Source of the DNA: Lachnospiraceae bacterium | GTDB taxonomy: Bacteria; Bacillota; Clostridia; Lachnospirales; Lachnospiraceae | NCBI GenBank assembly: GCA_024691125.1 | Contig: JAILNV010000091.1 | Span: 1-40,763 of the forward strand | DNA: 40,763 nucleotides | Reading direction: 5' to 3' | In this document: piece after piece, positions 1 through 8,689 of the stretch | Numbering within the stretch: position 1 is the stretch's first letter | Layout of the letters: every line of letters starts with the position of its first letter | Notes under the pieces: generated by a model | Databases searched by the model: none | Told to the model about the DNA's origin: nothing | Seen by the model: only the letters and a program-made list of their open reading frames with translations | Program-made: the position numbers and the translations under genes

Positions 1-344
1 GCAAGGGCAAAAGTACCCATCAGAGTACCTTCCTGCGTCTTAAACAGATTGGCTCCCACGACAAAGGAAACCAGTCCCGAAATAATGGCAGACATCGGAA
101 GAACCTTCCAGTCATTCTGGAATATAAACATTCTGAACAGCTTTCCGAGATATATAAAAACCTGTGAAAACCTTCCTCTGTGCTTCGTTGTATCTTCCGC
201 TTCAGTATTGTCTTTAGATGTCTTTTCTTTCCCGTCAGTTTTGTTTGCAGTAGTTTTGTTTTCTGTGGTTCCGTTGGCGGTATTTTCGTTTGTGTTAGTT
301 TCGTTTGCGGTGTCGTCGGTTATATTACTATCATTCTTACTCAT
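1..344 (-). CDS. ABC-2-type transporter permease, partial (N-terminal part only)
   Basis: The open frame runs off the left edge; about 114 N-terminal residues are visible. They begin with about 55 hydrophilic, low-complexity residues rich in Thr, Asn, Glu and Lys. Next comes a basic/aromatic stretch and the start of a first hydrophobic segment (about residues 85-105). The ATG at 344-342 is preceded by an AAAGGCGGG-like ribosome site and lies 3 nt after the stop of the ABCG-like ATPase gene, so the two are probably translated together. The ATPase neighbour makes an ABC-2 permease the best guess. The visible part has no diagnostic permease motif, so the family is inferred from context. The repetitive N-terminus is probably a cytosolic linker. 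Confidence 0.55.
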   Translation of the reverse strand, partial: MSKNDSNITDDTANETNTNENTANGTTENKTTANKTDGKEKTSKDNTEAEDTTKHRGRFSQVFIYLGKLFRMFIFQNDWKVLPMSAIISGLVSFVVGANLFKTQEGTLMGTFAL

Positions 345-347
345 GCA

Positions 348-1685
348 TCAGCCCGCCTTTCTCTCGATTTCCAGAGTTTTATCAGCGTATTTCTCGATAA
401 ATTCATCGGAACGTCCTTCTCCTCCCTCATCGATCTGGTTGATCGAGAGCAGGATATCCTCCATCGAGTCTTTATCAAAGAAATCATATGCCTTGTCAAC
501 CGGACCGTAATATGCAAGACGTCCCGTTCTTGAAGCATCCTTGGCAAGCACTATAACGTCATCGAACAGATCTATAACTCTGTCGGGTGTATGTGTGATC
601 ACTATAACAATCTTTCCCATATCCGAAATGGAACGAAGCTTCTCAAAAAGTCCCCTTGCCACAACACCGTCAAGACCCGAGTCGGGCTCGTCAAGGATAA
701 ACAGCGATGGATCCGAAATGAATTCCATGGCTATTGAGAGTCTCTTCCTCTGTCCGCCGGAAAGCTTCTCAACAAGTGAATGCTGGATGCTGGCCAGTCC
801 GAACTCTTCAAGGACCTCATGAACTCTCTTCCTTCTCCTGGACATTGATACCCCCGAAGGAAGTCTTAAGGCCGCTGCATCCGCAAGCGTCCTGTAAACA
901 GTGTCGTTTCCTCTCATAAGATCAAGCTGAGGGACAAAACCGACATCATATTTCATTTTTCCGTATTCGGTATATATGTTCTGTTCATTAAGGACTATCG
1001 AAGCGTCAGCCTTTTCATAACCTGTAACGGCATTTACAAAGGTTGTCTTACCTGCTCCCGAACCTCCGAGCAGAAGCACCATATGTCCTTTGGGTATTCT
1101 GAGATGAATATCCTTCAGAAGATATTTCTTTTTAAAGAAATCTATTGTTGTACGGTTCTCGATGTTAACGGTAAGTCCGTCGTCAATGGCCTTTACGGTA
1201 ACTCCGGACTCTTTGGCTCCCGCATCCTCATCGATAACGTCAAGCTGTTTCCTTGGCTCAAACGATTTGGAAAGCCCCCATATGAGTGCAACTATGGGCT
1301 CCATAATCAACCAAAGCCACAGCCATCTTTTCCTCCTTCCAAAGACCTGACACAGACCGATATAAATACGGAACTGATATACAAGGCTGGTCAAATAGAG
1401 TGCAAACAGCAGTATAGCCGCTATTACTTCAACAGTCCTGTGAATATAAGGTCCCAGGCCTACAATAAAGGCAGCTACGATCTCGAAAGCTGTTACGATC
1501 GCGAATTTCCTTCCTTCCTGTTCTTTGTCAGCGCAAAGGCTTATCTGATATTCACGAACCACAGGTATGAGCCCCAGGATCGGCTTTCCTCCGCACTTTT
1601 TCAATATCATAAAATATCCGATCGAATTCATGATCCATCCAAGTACTTCGGATGTAAGATTGGTTTCACCAAATATCTGATCCAT
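348..1685 (-). CDS. ABCG-like ABC transporter ATPase with N-terminal membrane region
   Basis: The 445-residue protein has two parts. Residues about 1-150 hold roughly four hydrophobic segments, starting with a stretch (KCGGKPILGLIPVV) that resembles DUF5684-type membrane domains. Residues about 170-420 are an ATP-binding cassette with Walker A GGSGAGKTTF, signature LSGGQRKRLSIA and Walker B LFILDEPDSGLD. The QRKRLSIA and DEP-SGLD forms are typical of the ABCG/White subfamily, in which the ATPase works with an ABC-2 permease; the partial gene downstream fits that role. The start follows a strong GGAGGGAGG ribosome site. The substrate cannot be told. Fusion of a small membrane domain ahead of the ATPase is unusual for a stand-alone subunit and may anchor it. 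Confidence 0.85.
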   Translation of the reverse strand: MDQIFGETNLTSEVLGWIMNSIGYFMILKKCGGKPILGLIPVVREYQISLCADKEQEGRKFAIVTAFEIVAAFIVGLGPYIHRTVEVIAAILLFALYLTSLVYQFRIYIGLCQVFGRRKRWLWLWLIMEPIVALIWGLSKSFEPRKQLDVIDEDAGAKESGVTVKAIDDGLTVNIENRTTIDFFKKKYLLKDIHLRIPKGHMVLLLGGSGAGKTTFVNAVTGYEKADASIVLNEQNIYTEYGKMKYDVGFVPQLDLMRGNDTVYRTLADAAALRLPSGVSMSRRRKRVHEVLEEFGLASIQHSLVEKLSGGQRKRLSIAMEFISDPSLFILDEPDSGLDGVVARGLFEKLRSISDMGKIVIVITHTPDRVIDLFDDVIVLAKDASRTGRLAYYGPVDKAYDFFDKDSMEDILLSINQIDEGGEGRSDEFIEKYADKTLEIERKAG

Positions 1686-1907
1686 TAACTTCCTCCCTCC
1701 GTCTGTCTTCCGTACGGCTTATCTTTTCGCGGCTGTACAGCTCCGCACATCATATATGCTCAGTATATCAAAAAAAGCCACTGAATGCATCCTTATTTTA
1801 TTTTACATTTGGTTACATTTGCTTTATCGATCATGATATATTACCATAGTAACCGAAGTAATAGTTACAGTTTCATTTACTATAATATGTAGTCACACGC
1901 AGATCCC

Positions 1908-2738
1908 ATGAAGATATATACTGATAATATAAACGACCATACAATCGAAGAACTGATACCCATGGTACATGAGGACCGGGTTAAGGCAGCCATGAAATAC
2001 CGCTTTGAGGCTGACAGAAAGCGTTCGCTGCTTGCTCATGCCCTCTTAAACAGTGCCGTAAAGGAGAAATATCCTGATATTTTACTGCCTGTAATGCCGG
2101 TCGCCGATAAATTCGGAAAGCCTCATCTTTATATTACCGCAGATACGTCGGAGCCCGTTCACGTGATTGATTCTTCTTATATTCCCGATATACCGGCATC
2201 TGCAGATATTTTCGAGCATAACGGGAAGAGTTATACTGAAGTATACTTCTCAGTATCACATTCCGGTGATTACGCAGTATGTGCTTTGGATGACCATCCG
2301 GTTGGTATTGATGTTGAAGTTATTGGTAAGGAAAGCCGTAATATAGCAGAACGGTTCTTTGCACGGGATGAACTTGAATATATAACGGATACCGGGAGCT
2401 TCTATCATATATGGACTCTTAAGGAAAGCTTTATGAAGGTCGTGGGGCTTGGGATGAGGCTTCCGATGGATTCCTTCAGCGTAACGGATTATGACAGCGT
2501 ATCAGGATGCTGCGGCTTCTCATTTAACGGCGCCGGCATCAGAACGTCTGACGATTCGCTTAACGAAATCATGGGTAATATGAAGCCTTTTATGAAGGAA
2601 GGAACCGATGAGCTTACAATCCGCGGGAAATGCAGCAAGTTTGCCGATGGATACTCGCTTGCGGTTGCTGCAAAGGAACCATGGGACGGTTCTGTGGTAC
2701 CCGGCCTTCTCCACTCATCCCTTTCTCACTGTATATAG
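1908..2738 (+). CDS. 4'-phosphopantetheinyl transferase, Sfp-type
   Basis: Transfers the phosphopantetheine arm of CoA to a serine of carrier proteins. The 276-residue protein carries the family motifs: VSHSGDYAVCALDDHPVGIDVEV (residues about 116-138, with metal-binding Asp135 and Glu137) and FYHIWTLKESFMKVVGLGM (about 165-183, with the W-x-x-K-E-x-x-x-K pattern, Lys172, Glu173 and Lys177). Its length suits the Sfp/Gsp subgroup rather than the ~120-residue AcpS group. No polyketide or peptide synthetase gene is in the window, so its carrier protein is unknown. The start is the only suitable ATG, with a weak ribosome site; a TATAAT at 1881-1886 could be a -10 box. The last 13 bases overlap the end of the convergent DUF308 gene. 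Confidence 0.88.
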   Translation: MKIYTDNINDHTIEELIPMVHEDRVKAAMKYRFEADRKRSLLAHALLNSAVKEKYPDILLPVMPVADKFGKPHLYITADTSEPVHVIDSSYIPDIPASADIFEHNGKSYTEVYFSVSHSGDYAVCALDDHPVGIDVEVIGKESRNIAERFFARDELEYITDTGSFYHIWTLKESFMKVVGLGMRLPMDSFSVTDYDSVSGCCGFSFNGAGIRTSDDSLNEIMGNMKPFMKEGTDELTIRGKCSKFADGYSLAVAAKEPWDGSVVPGLLHSSLSHCI

Positions 2739-3256
2739 ACAAATTTCGTCCTTCTGCAGGCAGCAATGATCCGAAGCACAGATGAGTACATTAGTCCTAT
2801 TGCATATATTATCACCGCAACGCTTAACCTGCTCAAAAAGACGATACACAGCAGTGCCATTATTATATCAATAATACTGTGCCCCAGCTTAAGCCTCCAT
2901 GCGCCGCCGTATCTTCTTGATTCGGATGCTCGCATCATCTCTATTGCTCCCGAAAATGCATGTATAACGATCAGATATAAAAGCACATAGAAATGCGGAA
3001 CATCAGTAAGCGTTCCCGTAAGTATACCGAAATCAAACATGATTATTCCAATATAAAGAGCTGTTCTTCCACCTACCATGAAACGTGCCATTGTAAAATA
3101 GTAAATTATCATACTTATTCCTCTCACTGTATACACGAGTGAAAGGATACCGATAACTGCCGTATAACCTTCAGACGGCTCAAGGAGCATCAGCAATGCG
3201 ATCAGAACCGTTATGATCCCTGTAATTATTTCTCTGACTCTCTGAAGCTTTGTCAT
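2726..3256 (-). CDS. DUF308/HdeD-like membrane protein
   Basis: A 176-residue hydrophobic protein with about six predicted membrane segments arranged as three hairpins, an N-terminal REIITGIITVLIALLMLL segment and a basic loop in the middle (SESRRYGG). This layout resembles the HdeD/DUF308 family of small membrane proteins, whose biochemical role is poorly known. The end overlaps the 3' end of the phosphopantetheinyl transferase gene by 13 bp tail to tail. It lies 14 bp after the DUF6765-like gene's stop in the opposite sense of travel, so it is the last gene of a minus-strand run starting at 4934. Confidence 0.6.
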   Translation of the reverse strand: MTKLQRVREIITGIITVLIALLMLLEPSEGYTAVIGILSLVYTVRGISMIIYYFTMARFMVGGRTALYIGIIMFDFGILTGTLTDVPHFYVLLYLIVIHAFSGAIEMMRASESRRYGGAWRLKLGHSIIDIIMALLCIVFLSRLSVAVIIYAIGLMYSSVLRIIAACRRTKFVYIQ

Positions 3257-3270
3257 TATTAAACCACCCC

Positions 3271-4413
3271 TTAGCCATGCTTTTTCTTAAACAATCCGTT
3301 CCGGTTATCATTAACGGAATGTACTATCTTTTCGAACCCTGTAAGTTTATTCCCCGATGAATATATCTCATGACATACCATACTCTTATGTGCAATTGCG
3401 GCATCGGTGAATTTTCCAAGAAAAGTATCATGCCTGTTTTCAGCCGAGGTACTCATATACTCATCCTGATACCTGTTTATATCAAAGTCTTCTATTTTTT
3501 CACCCGACAGCTCCTCTCCGAATGCTTTCCAGTCATCCGAAGCTTTAATCTGCCTTTTACCCAGTATGGTTTTTATCCTGGTTTCATAAGGAGCTGCAAT
3601 GTCATATGAATATGTACCGGTGCTGAATTCACCGATGTCATATCTTAAATACTTCATCGCATATATCAGTTGGCAGAATGCATTCCAGTAATCGGAAGGA
3701 TTATCCTTTACTATTATCCTGTAATCATTCCATGCCGGCATATATCTGTATTTTATAAATGAATAGTCCGGAAGATGGCCTGCACGCCCATGCCCGAGAT
3801 TCATTATGGTATTTTCGTTTCTTTGGAAAAGACTGTTAGAGTAAATGCTGTTACCCGGATCGTCAGGTGTTGAGGTACTGTGTCTGAAATGTATCTTTCT
3901 CTCAGTTTCTCCCTCGTCACCGGAAATGATCTCATAGAAATCATCGGTTGTATTGTTTATAACCAGTGAAGGTGTTCCCGCAAAATAGGCATGAGCCCAT
4001 GTGTCAGCAATAACGTGCATTGCAATACCGGCAGCCTGAAGAGATTTACCTTTGGCAAGTTCGGCGGTTCTTTTGACAAGCTCACCGTTTGGTCCGCATA
4101 TAAGCCGGTATTTATTCATATATACCTTTGGGCGTCTGTTATGGGAGGCCTTAAGATCCTTCGGAAGGAAATGAAATGATGACCATATCCTTGTGATATT
4201 CTGAAGCCCTATAACATCTGTCCTTGTGTCCATCATCTCAAGCTGAAGCTGTGTGGTCGCTGCGGCAGCAGGTGCTTTTATTTTGGAAAGGAGTGTAGCT
4301 GAACACAGATCAACGAACTGGGCACTGTAACAAATATCCATGCATTCGGCATGATCATAGCCTGCCAGATATGCTGCACAGTATGTGGCATAATAATGAA
4401 AATCTTCCTGCAT
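3271..4413 (-). CDS. DUF6765-like protein
   Basis: A 380-residue soluble protein beginning MQEDFHYYATYCAAYLAGYD and containing a YSAQFVD stretch, and later a GIAMHVIADTWAHAYFAG segment and a GHGRAGHLPD segment rich in His and Asp. This pattern matches my memory of the DUF6765 family, where conserved His/Asp residues recall metal-dependent phospholipase C or HD-type folds. Catalysis is inference only. Its ATG overlaps the stop of the upstream membrane-protein gene by one base (TAATG), so the two are almost certainly translationally coupled. There is no signal peptide. Confidence 0.6.
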   Translation of the reverse strand: MQEDFHYYATYCAAYLAGYDHAECMDICYSAQFVDLCSATLLSKIKAPAAAATTQLQLEMMDTRTDVIGLQNITRIWSSFHFLPKDLKASHNRRPKVYMNKYRLICGPNGELVKRTAELAKGKSLQAAGIAMHVIADTWAHAYFAGTPSLVINNTTDDFYEIISGDEGETERKIHFRHSTSTPDDPGNSIYSNSLFQRNENTIMNLGHGRAGHLPDYSFIKYRYMPAWNDYRIIVKDNPSDYWNAFCQLIYAMKYLRYDIGEFSTGTYSYDIAAPYETRIKTILGKRQIKASDDWKAFGEELSGEKIEDFDINRYQDEYMSTSAENRHDTFLGKFTDAAIAHKSMVCHEIYSSGNKLTGFEKIVHSVNDNRNGLFKKKHG

Positions 4414-4934
4414 TATCCTGCTATAGCCTCCTTGTCATCTGCCGTGGCAGAGTGCTTTTTGATCATGTGTGTCGAATATAAAATATCAACAAAAATAAAT
4501 ATCATGGTAAGATCGACCAGAATGGAAGCAATATCCTTATCATCCACTCCGTTTCCACCATAATCCGCTCCCAAAAAATATAACGGAAGTAAGCCTGCTG
4601 TTATTACAAGGCTGATCACAGACAGAACCAGATATCCTTTTTTTACACTCTTTTCTCTTGCATATTTTATTGCGCCCAGGCCTATATAAAAATGAATCAT
4701 TATAATAAATAATGAAACAAAAGCAAATGCAAATATCAGAGTAGCATTTATCTCCTTTGAACTTAATTCCTGAGCCTTCAGATCGGATATCAGCTCATCC
4801 ATCAAACTCTGCTGCATTGTATAGGTCATGAATATCTTTATCACATTCCATATTCCGATAAATATATATCCCTTTCCGGCGAGTTCAAGGGTATCTCTGA
4901 ATTGTCTTAACTTTACTTCACTGTTTGAATTCAT
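4413..4934 (-). CDS. Small membrane protein, unknown function
   Basis: A 173-residue protein with four likely membrane segments: about residues 20-38, 60-85, 98-122 and 135-155. A cytosolic-looking charged loop lies between the first two. I do not recognise the family; the general look is of a DUF4064/DUF4870-type integral membrane protein. It is the first gene of a run with the DUF6765-like gene (1-bp start/stop overlap) and then the DUF308 gene, which suggests shared expression and perhaps a shared envelope role. Confidence 0.6.
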   Translation of the reverse strand: MNSNSEVKLRQFRDTLELAGKGYIFIGIWNVIKIFMTYTMQQSLMDELISDLKAQELSSKEINATLIFAFAFVSLFIIMIHFYIGLGAIKYAREKSVKKGYLVLSVISLVITAGLLPLYFLGADYGGNGVDDKDIASILVDLTMIFIFVDILYSTHMIKKHSATADDKEAIAG

Positions 4935-5094
4935 GTTTCGATCTTTCCAAGAGGAATATTTAAATAGCTGCTTTTTCGAATAGTAACATTATAATTCTTT
5001 ATTTGTGAAAATCAAATGTAGGTTGTATATTTTCTGCAAAATGATATATAATTATACCATATATTGATGAGGGATATATAAGGGGATTTTAATT

Positions 5095-6075
5095 ATGATA
5101 CATATTGCGCTTCTTTTGCTTGCTCTGGTTCTTCTTTTTATGCTGAGCAGGTATTTTACAAATGATCCGTTTTCATACGGTAATATTCTGCTCACTGGGG
5201 CTATAGTGTTTCTGATATCTCTGATACTTGATGAAACCTACGGACTTCCGACCCGTTTTCTTACATTTCCTCTTTGCCTTTTAAGCTTCTTCATATGTGT
5301 AAGCAATGTGGTACTTCTTAAACGGGAGGGATTTCGCCTGCATAATTTTCTCGGTTTTCTTTTTCTGGGAACCTATCTTATTATCACCAATATTCTCTGG
5401 TACAGGTTTGAAACGGTGCCTGTAACCGTTACTCCTTTTGTATTTTTTATAAGACTCTTTGTATGTTATCTTGAGTGCACGATTTTGGCCATATGGATAA
5501 TGGGATATGCCGTTCTTAGGATAAAGCCCGAATACGATAAGGATTTTATAATAATCCTTGGATGCTCCATAAGCAGGAAGGGTAAGCTCAGGCCTCTCAT
5601 AAAAGCAAGGGTCAACCGTGCCATACGCTTTGCATGGGAGCAGGAATGGAACGTCGAAAAATCATCAGTCTACATCCCTTCCGGCGGGCAGGGAAACGAT
5701 GAGCCCATGAGTGAGGGCTCTGCGATGGAAATGTACCTGATAAGTCACGGAGCCGAAGAATTCGAGGTACACGCCGAAAAGGAATCCAGAAATACAAGAG
5801 AGAATCTCATCTTCTCCAAAAGGATAATCGACAGCCTGAAAGAGAATGCCCGGATTGCCGTGGTAACCACCAATTATCACGTATTGAGAAGCGGCATGCT
5901 TGCCAAAAAGGAAGGAATCTCCGCTCAGCTTATAGGCAGTACAACGAAATGGTACTTCTGGCCCAACGCATTCTTCAGGGAAACCGTTGCGATACTCTTT
6001 ATGTACAGCCGCATCCACATCATAAGTGCTTTATTATGCGCTGTTATCGCGGCTTCTTTTCGTTTTTTCCTGTAG
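5095..6075 (+). CDS. YdcF/SanA-family (DUF218) membrane protein
   Basis: The 326-residue protein has about five N-terminal membrane segments (residues 1-145). A DUF218 domain follows (about 150-290) with the hallmarks DFIIILGCSI, IPSGGQGNDEPMSEGSAM, ESRNTRENLIFSK and VVTTNYHVLRSGMLAKK. A final hydrophobic segment closes the C-terminus. Relatives (YdcF, SanA, ElyC) bind nucleotides or act in envelope polysaccharide integrity; the exact reaction is unknown. The start follows an AAGGGGAT ribosome site. The last about 32 bases overlap the convergent transglutaminase frame just before a REP-like repeat. Confidence 0.8.
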   Translation: MIHIALLLLALVLLFMLSRYFTNDPFSYGNILLTGAIVFLISLILDETYGLPTRFLTFPLCLLSFFICVSNVVLLKREGFRLHNFLGFLFLGTYLIITNILWYRFETVPVTVTPFVFFIRLFVCYLECTILAIWIMGYAVLRIKPEYDKDFIIILGCSISRKGKLRPLIKARVNRAIRFAWEQEWNVEKSSVYIPSGGQGNDEPMSEGSAMEMYLISHGAEEFEVHAEKESRNTRENLIFSKRIIDSLKENARIAVVTTNYHVLRSGMLAKKEGISAQLIGSTTKWYFWPNAFFRETVAILFMYSRIHIISALLCAVIAASFRFFL

Positions 6076-8689
6076 GGACCGGGGAACCAGGGGAGGGATC
6101 AGGGAAGGTTCCGGGACCAGGGGACGGTTCTATGGTTCCTAAAAGAGAACCATAGAACCGTCCCCTGGTCCCGAACCGTCCCCTGGTCCCCCGGCTCATA
6201 CTCACACGCAGTTCTCTCACTCTGTCTCCCACTTCTGCATCTATCATCTCATCACTCATACCGCCATCACCACGGTATTTTATCCTTAAATATATCGCAA
6301 AGGCCTCTTTTACCCTGTCCCTGTATACATCGGAAACATACGGTACATAATCAGACAGTATTCCTCTCTCTTCGAATTCACATCCTGCGGACGTCCTTAT
6401 AAGCTTAACTATGTCATTGACATCCATCATAAGTCTTTTATTTGTGTCTGCCGCTTTATACCTCAGAGTCTTATATAACCATGAACCGGAGATTATCAGC
6501 AGTATCATAAGTATCACGGCAGATACGGTTATCAATGCGATTTTTACGGTTTCAATAAATATCCTTTGGTTTCTTTCAAGCTTATCTCCTATACCGGCAT
6601 CGCCAAAACCATCCTGTTTATCGTACATATTCCCCTGCTCATTCCAATTGTCATATGGATTAAGCGTATTCCCTGTATCTGCTCTGTATCCATCTGCATA
6701 GGAAGCATTCCATGCTGCATCCGGTAGCTTGTTCCATGTCCTCTCTCTGGCAGTGGACATTACTGTGGTAGGTTCGAAGCCGATCCAGCCAAATCCTCTT
6801 ATATAAGCTTCCGGCCAGGCATGGGCATTGCCTGCCTTTACCTCGTAGACATCCTCTTTATCAAAAGGGAAGGCGTACCGGTACCCTGTTGTAAATCTTG
6901 CCGGAATACCGTTAAGGCGAAGCATCATTACCATCGCCGAAGCGAAATGGACACAGTAACCCTTACCCGAATCAAACAGAAAATCATCTGCAATACGGCT
7001 CATTCCTTCTGCCGAGCCGGTATCAGGCTCTTTTCCGTTTCCGGAGGAGATCAGACTGTCTGTATCGGTAGTGTACTTATACTTGCGTAAATAAGTCTGT
7101 ATGGCAAGACATTTATCATAATCATTTGCACAGCCATTGGTAATCTCCGTAGCAAGTGCTTTCATCCGCGCCGTCGTACCTTCTGTATCGAGGTTTTCTT
7201 CCTCAGAATCTGATGAACTATACTCTTCATACTCTGTCTCCCCGGAAGCCCATTCATTGTACTTATCTTCATCAGCTATCCTGTCCATCCTTATCCCGAA
7301 GGTCTGATAAGCATATGCAGCGAAATCCCTGTAAGAAGGCTTTAAGCTGCTCGGATCGTATGATTCACCGGAGGCCGCCAGCCTTTCCAGATAGGGACTT
7401 CCGTAATCAAGGTCAAGATAATCGGCATGTATTGTGTATCCCTTCCGGTGAGTCTTATTACTGTTTCCTTCTACAGGATTCCCTCTTTCATCGTTTAATC
7501 TTATTAAGTTAGACGGCGCGATCTCATCTCTTGTCTTAAGGTAGGCATAGGTTATATCCAGTGATGCGATCCTTGCAAAGAGAGACGCCTCATCTTTGTT
7601 AACCCCCTTAAGATAAAATGAGTACAAAAGATCAAGCATCTGCTCAGGATCTGGAGTGCTTCCGCCCTTAAGATATATAACTCTTTTCCTGATCATATCC
7701 TTCCCGGTCTCTTTGCTGGTAAACCTTATGGGAGTATTATCCATAGTTTTAAGCTTAAGCTCTGTCCGGTCTGAGAACTGTACCGAATCTGCCCGCTGTG
7801 CGAAGGAACTGTATCCGGTACGGTAACCGTAATCCTTTCCGAGATCGGAAATATAATAAGTGGCTGATTCGGCAATATCGATCGTCGTATCCACTACCCG
7901 GCGTCCCGCATCAACAAAAGGCTTCCAGTTAATGGGATCGTTCCTTACGGGGATTATAAGGAGCACAATAAACAAAAGCACGAAATATGCGAAAGGATAC
8001 TCTGTTCCTTCATGATCTTCATTAGTAACATTAACACTTCGATCAGATAATACCGGAGCCCGTTTCCCGTATACCGATCCTGTAATAAGCAGAATATAAT
8101 ATGCCGTAAGCACAACACCGGATGCATATATGACCTTTCCCGTAAAATCATTCAATATATTGCTTCCGTTAGTGAAATACGAATATATAAGAACAGCATC
8201 TGACATCAGGCAAAGGACCGCATTGGGATACAGCCTGTCTTCCCAAAGCTTCAGGCAAAGCCAAACAAGGTACACGGCAGCCACAAACACACCCGCATAA
8301 ATGCCGGGCAGCGGAACAGTATGACCTTCGATATCCGCATTCAGTCCGGAATAAGATACAGGATCAACAGCCCCTATTCGTATGTTCCTTAGCAGAAATG
8401 CAATTAAAACAGCGGATACGGACACAGCAGCCGCTGAGCCTTTCCTTCCGGCGAACCTTTCAAACACATATCTGATGGAAATGTATAACACCGATAATGC
8501 GGCAGCACTCCAAATACACTCGGTGGGTGAAGCGATCGCTGATCCGCCTCCTGCAAATGTAAAAACATTCAGTACAGAGGCTGTCATGACCAATATGATA
8601 AGAATATGTCTTAACTCATCCGGCAACAGTGCAAAAATCTTCACCCGGCCACTCATCTTCGCAGATAATGACGTTGGTTTCTTCCCCAT
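6044..8689 (-). CDS. TgpA-like transmembrane transglutaminase-domain protein
   Basis: About 881 residues: five or six N-terminal membrane segments, a large outer region, and a transglutaminase-like core. The core has the Cys in GKGYCVHFASAMVMMLRLNGIPARFTTGYRY (around residue 578) and the His in AGNAHAWPEAYI, followed by FGWIGFEPTT. A further membrane segment (ALITVSAVILMILLIISG) and a DUF4129-like tail follow. The family is usually linked to a MoxR ATPase and a DUF58 protein, exactly as here. I start at 8689 because AGGAGAGGAGG lies 10 bases upstream; an earlier ATG at 8740 has its SD directly adjacent. The final 50 residues (Gly/Pro/Arg-rich) are read from the REP-like repeat and are probably not ancestral. 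The gene overlaps the DUF58 gene by about 74 bp. Confidence 0.85.
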   Translation of the reverse strand: MGKKPTSLSAKMSGRVKIFALLPDELRHILIILVMTASVLNVFTFAGGGSAIASPTECIWSAAALSVLYISIRYVFERFAGRKGSAAAVSVSAVLIAFLLRNIRIGAVDPVSYSGLNADIEGHTVPLPGIYAGVFVAAVYLVWLCLKLWEDRLYPNAVLCLMSDAVLIYSYFTNGSNILNDFTGKVIYASGVVLTAYYILLITGSVYGKRAPVLSDRSVNVTNEDHEGTEYPFAYFVLLFIVLLIIPVRNDPINWKPFVDAGRRVVDTTIDIAESATYYISDLGKDYGYRTGYSSFAQRADSVQFSDRTELKLKTMDNTPIRFTSKETGKDMIRKRVIYLKGGSTPDPEQMLDLLYSFYLKGVNKDEASLFARIASLDITYAYLKTRDEIAPSNLIRLNDERGNPVEGNSNKTHRKGYTIHADYLDLDYGSPYLERLAASGESYDPSSLKPSYRDFAAYAYQTFGIRMDRIADEDKYNEWASGETEYEEYSSSDSEEENLDTEGTTARMKALATEITNGCANDYDKCLAIQTYLRKYKYTTDTDSLISSGNGKEPDTGSAEGMSRIADDFLFDSGKGYCVHFASAMVMMLRLNGIPARFTTGYRYAFPFDKEDVYEVKAGNAHAWPEAYIRGFGWIGFEPTTVMSTARERTWNKLPDAAWNASYADGYRADTGNTLNPYDNWNEQGNMYDKQDGFGDAGIGDKLERNQRIFIETVKIALITVSAVILMILLIISGSWLYKTLRYKAADTNKRLMMDVNDIVKLIRTSAGCEFEERGILSDYVPYVSDVYRDRVKEAFAIYLRIKYRGDGGMSDEMIDAEVGDRVRELRVSMSRGTRGRFGTRGRFYGSLLGTIEPSPGPGTFPDPSPGSPVPTGKNEKKPR
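6075..6190. repeat. REP/BIME-like palindromic repeat cluster
   Basis: Positions 6113-6138 and 6147-6172 are perfect 26-bp inverted arms with an 8-base loop. The left arm starts GGGACCAGGGGACGGTTC. The inner half of the right arm, GAACCGTCCCCTGGTCCC (6155-6172), is repeated directly at 6173-6190. A degenerate copy of the GGGACC...GGTTCC pattern fills 6075-6112. The GGGAC-rich palindrome with a GACGGTTC core recalls the REP motifs tied to REP-associated transposases in many bacteria. No such transposase is in the window. It lies between two convergent genes, the usual REP position. Confidence 0.8.

Noticed and set aside
235-325. Repetitive GTTTGCGG/GTTTGT stretch near the left edge, considered as a tandem repeat or CRISPR-like array
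   Set aside because: The units are irregular and are codons for a Thr/Asn/Glu-rich protein segment; there is no spacer structure.
1083-1688. Plus-strand frame of 201 codons opposite the ABC ATPase gene
   Set aside because: It lies wholly inside a gene with clear ABC motifs and has no family resemblance of its own.
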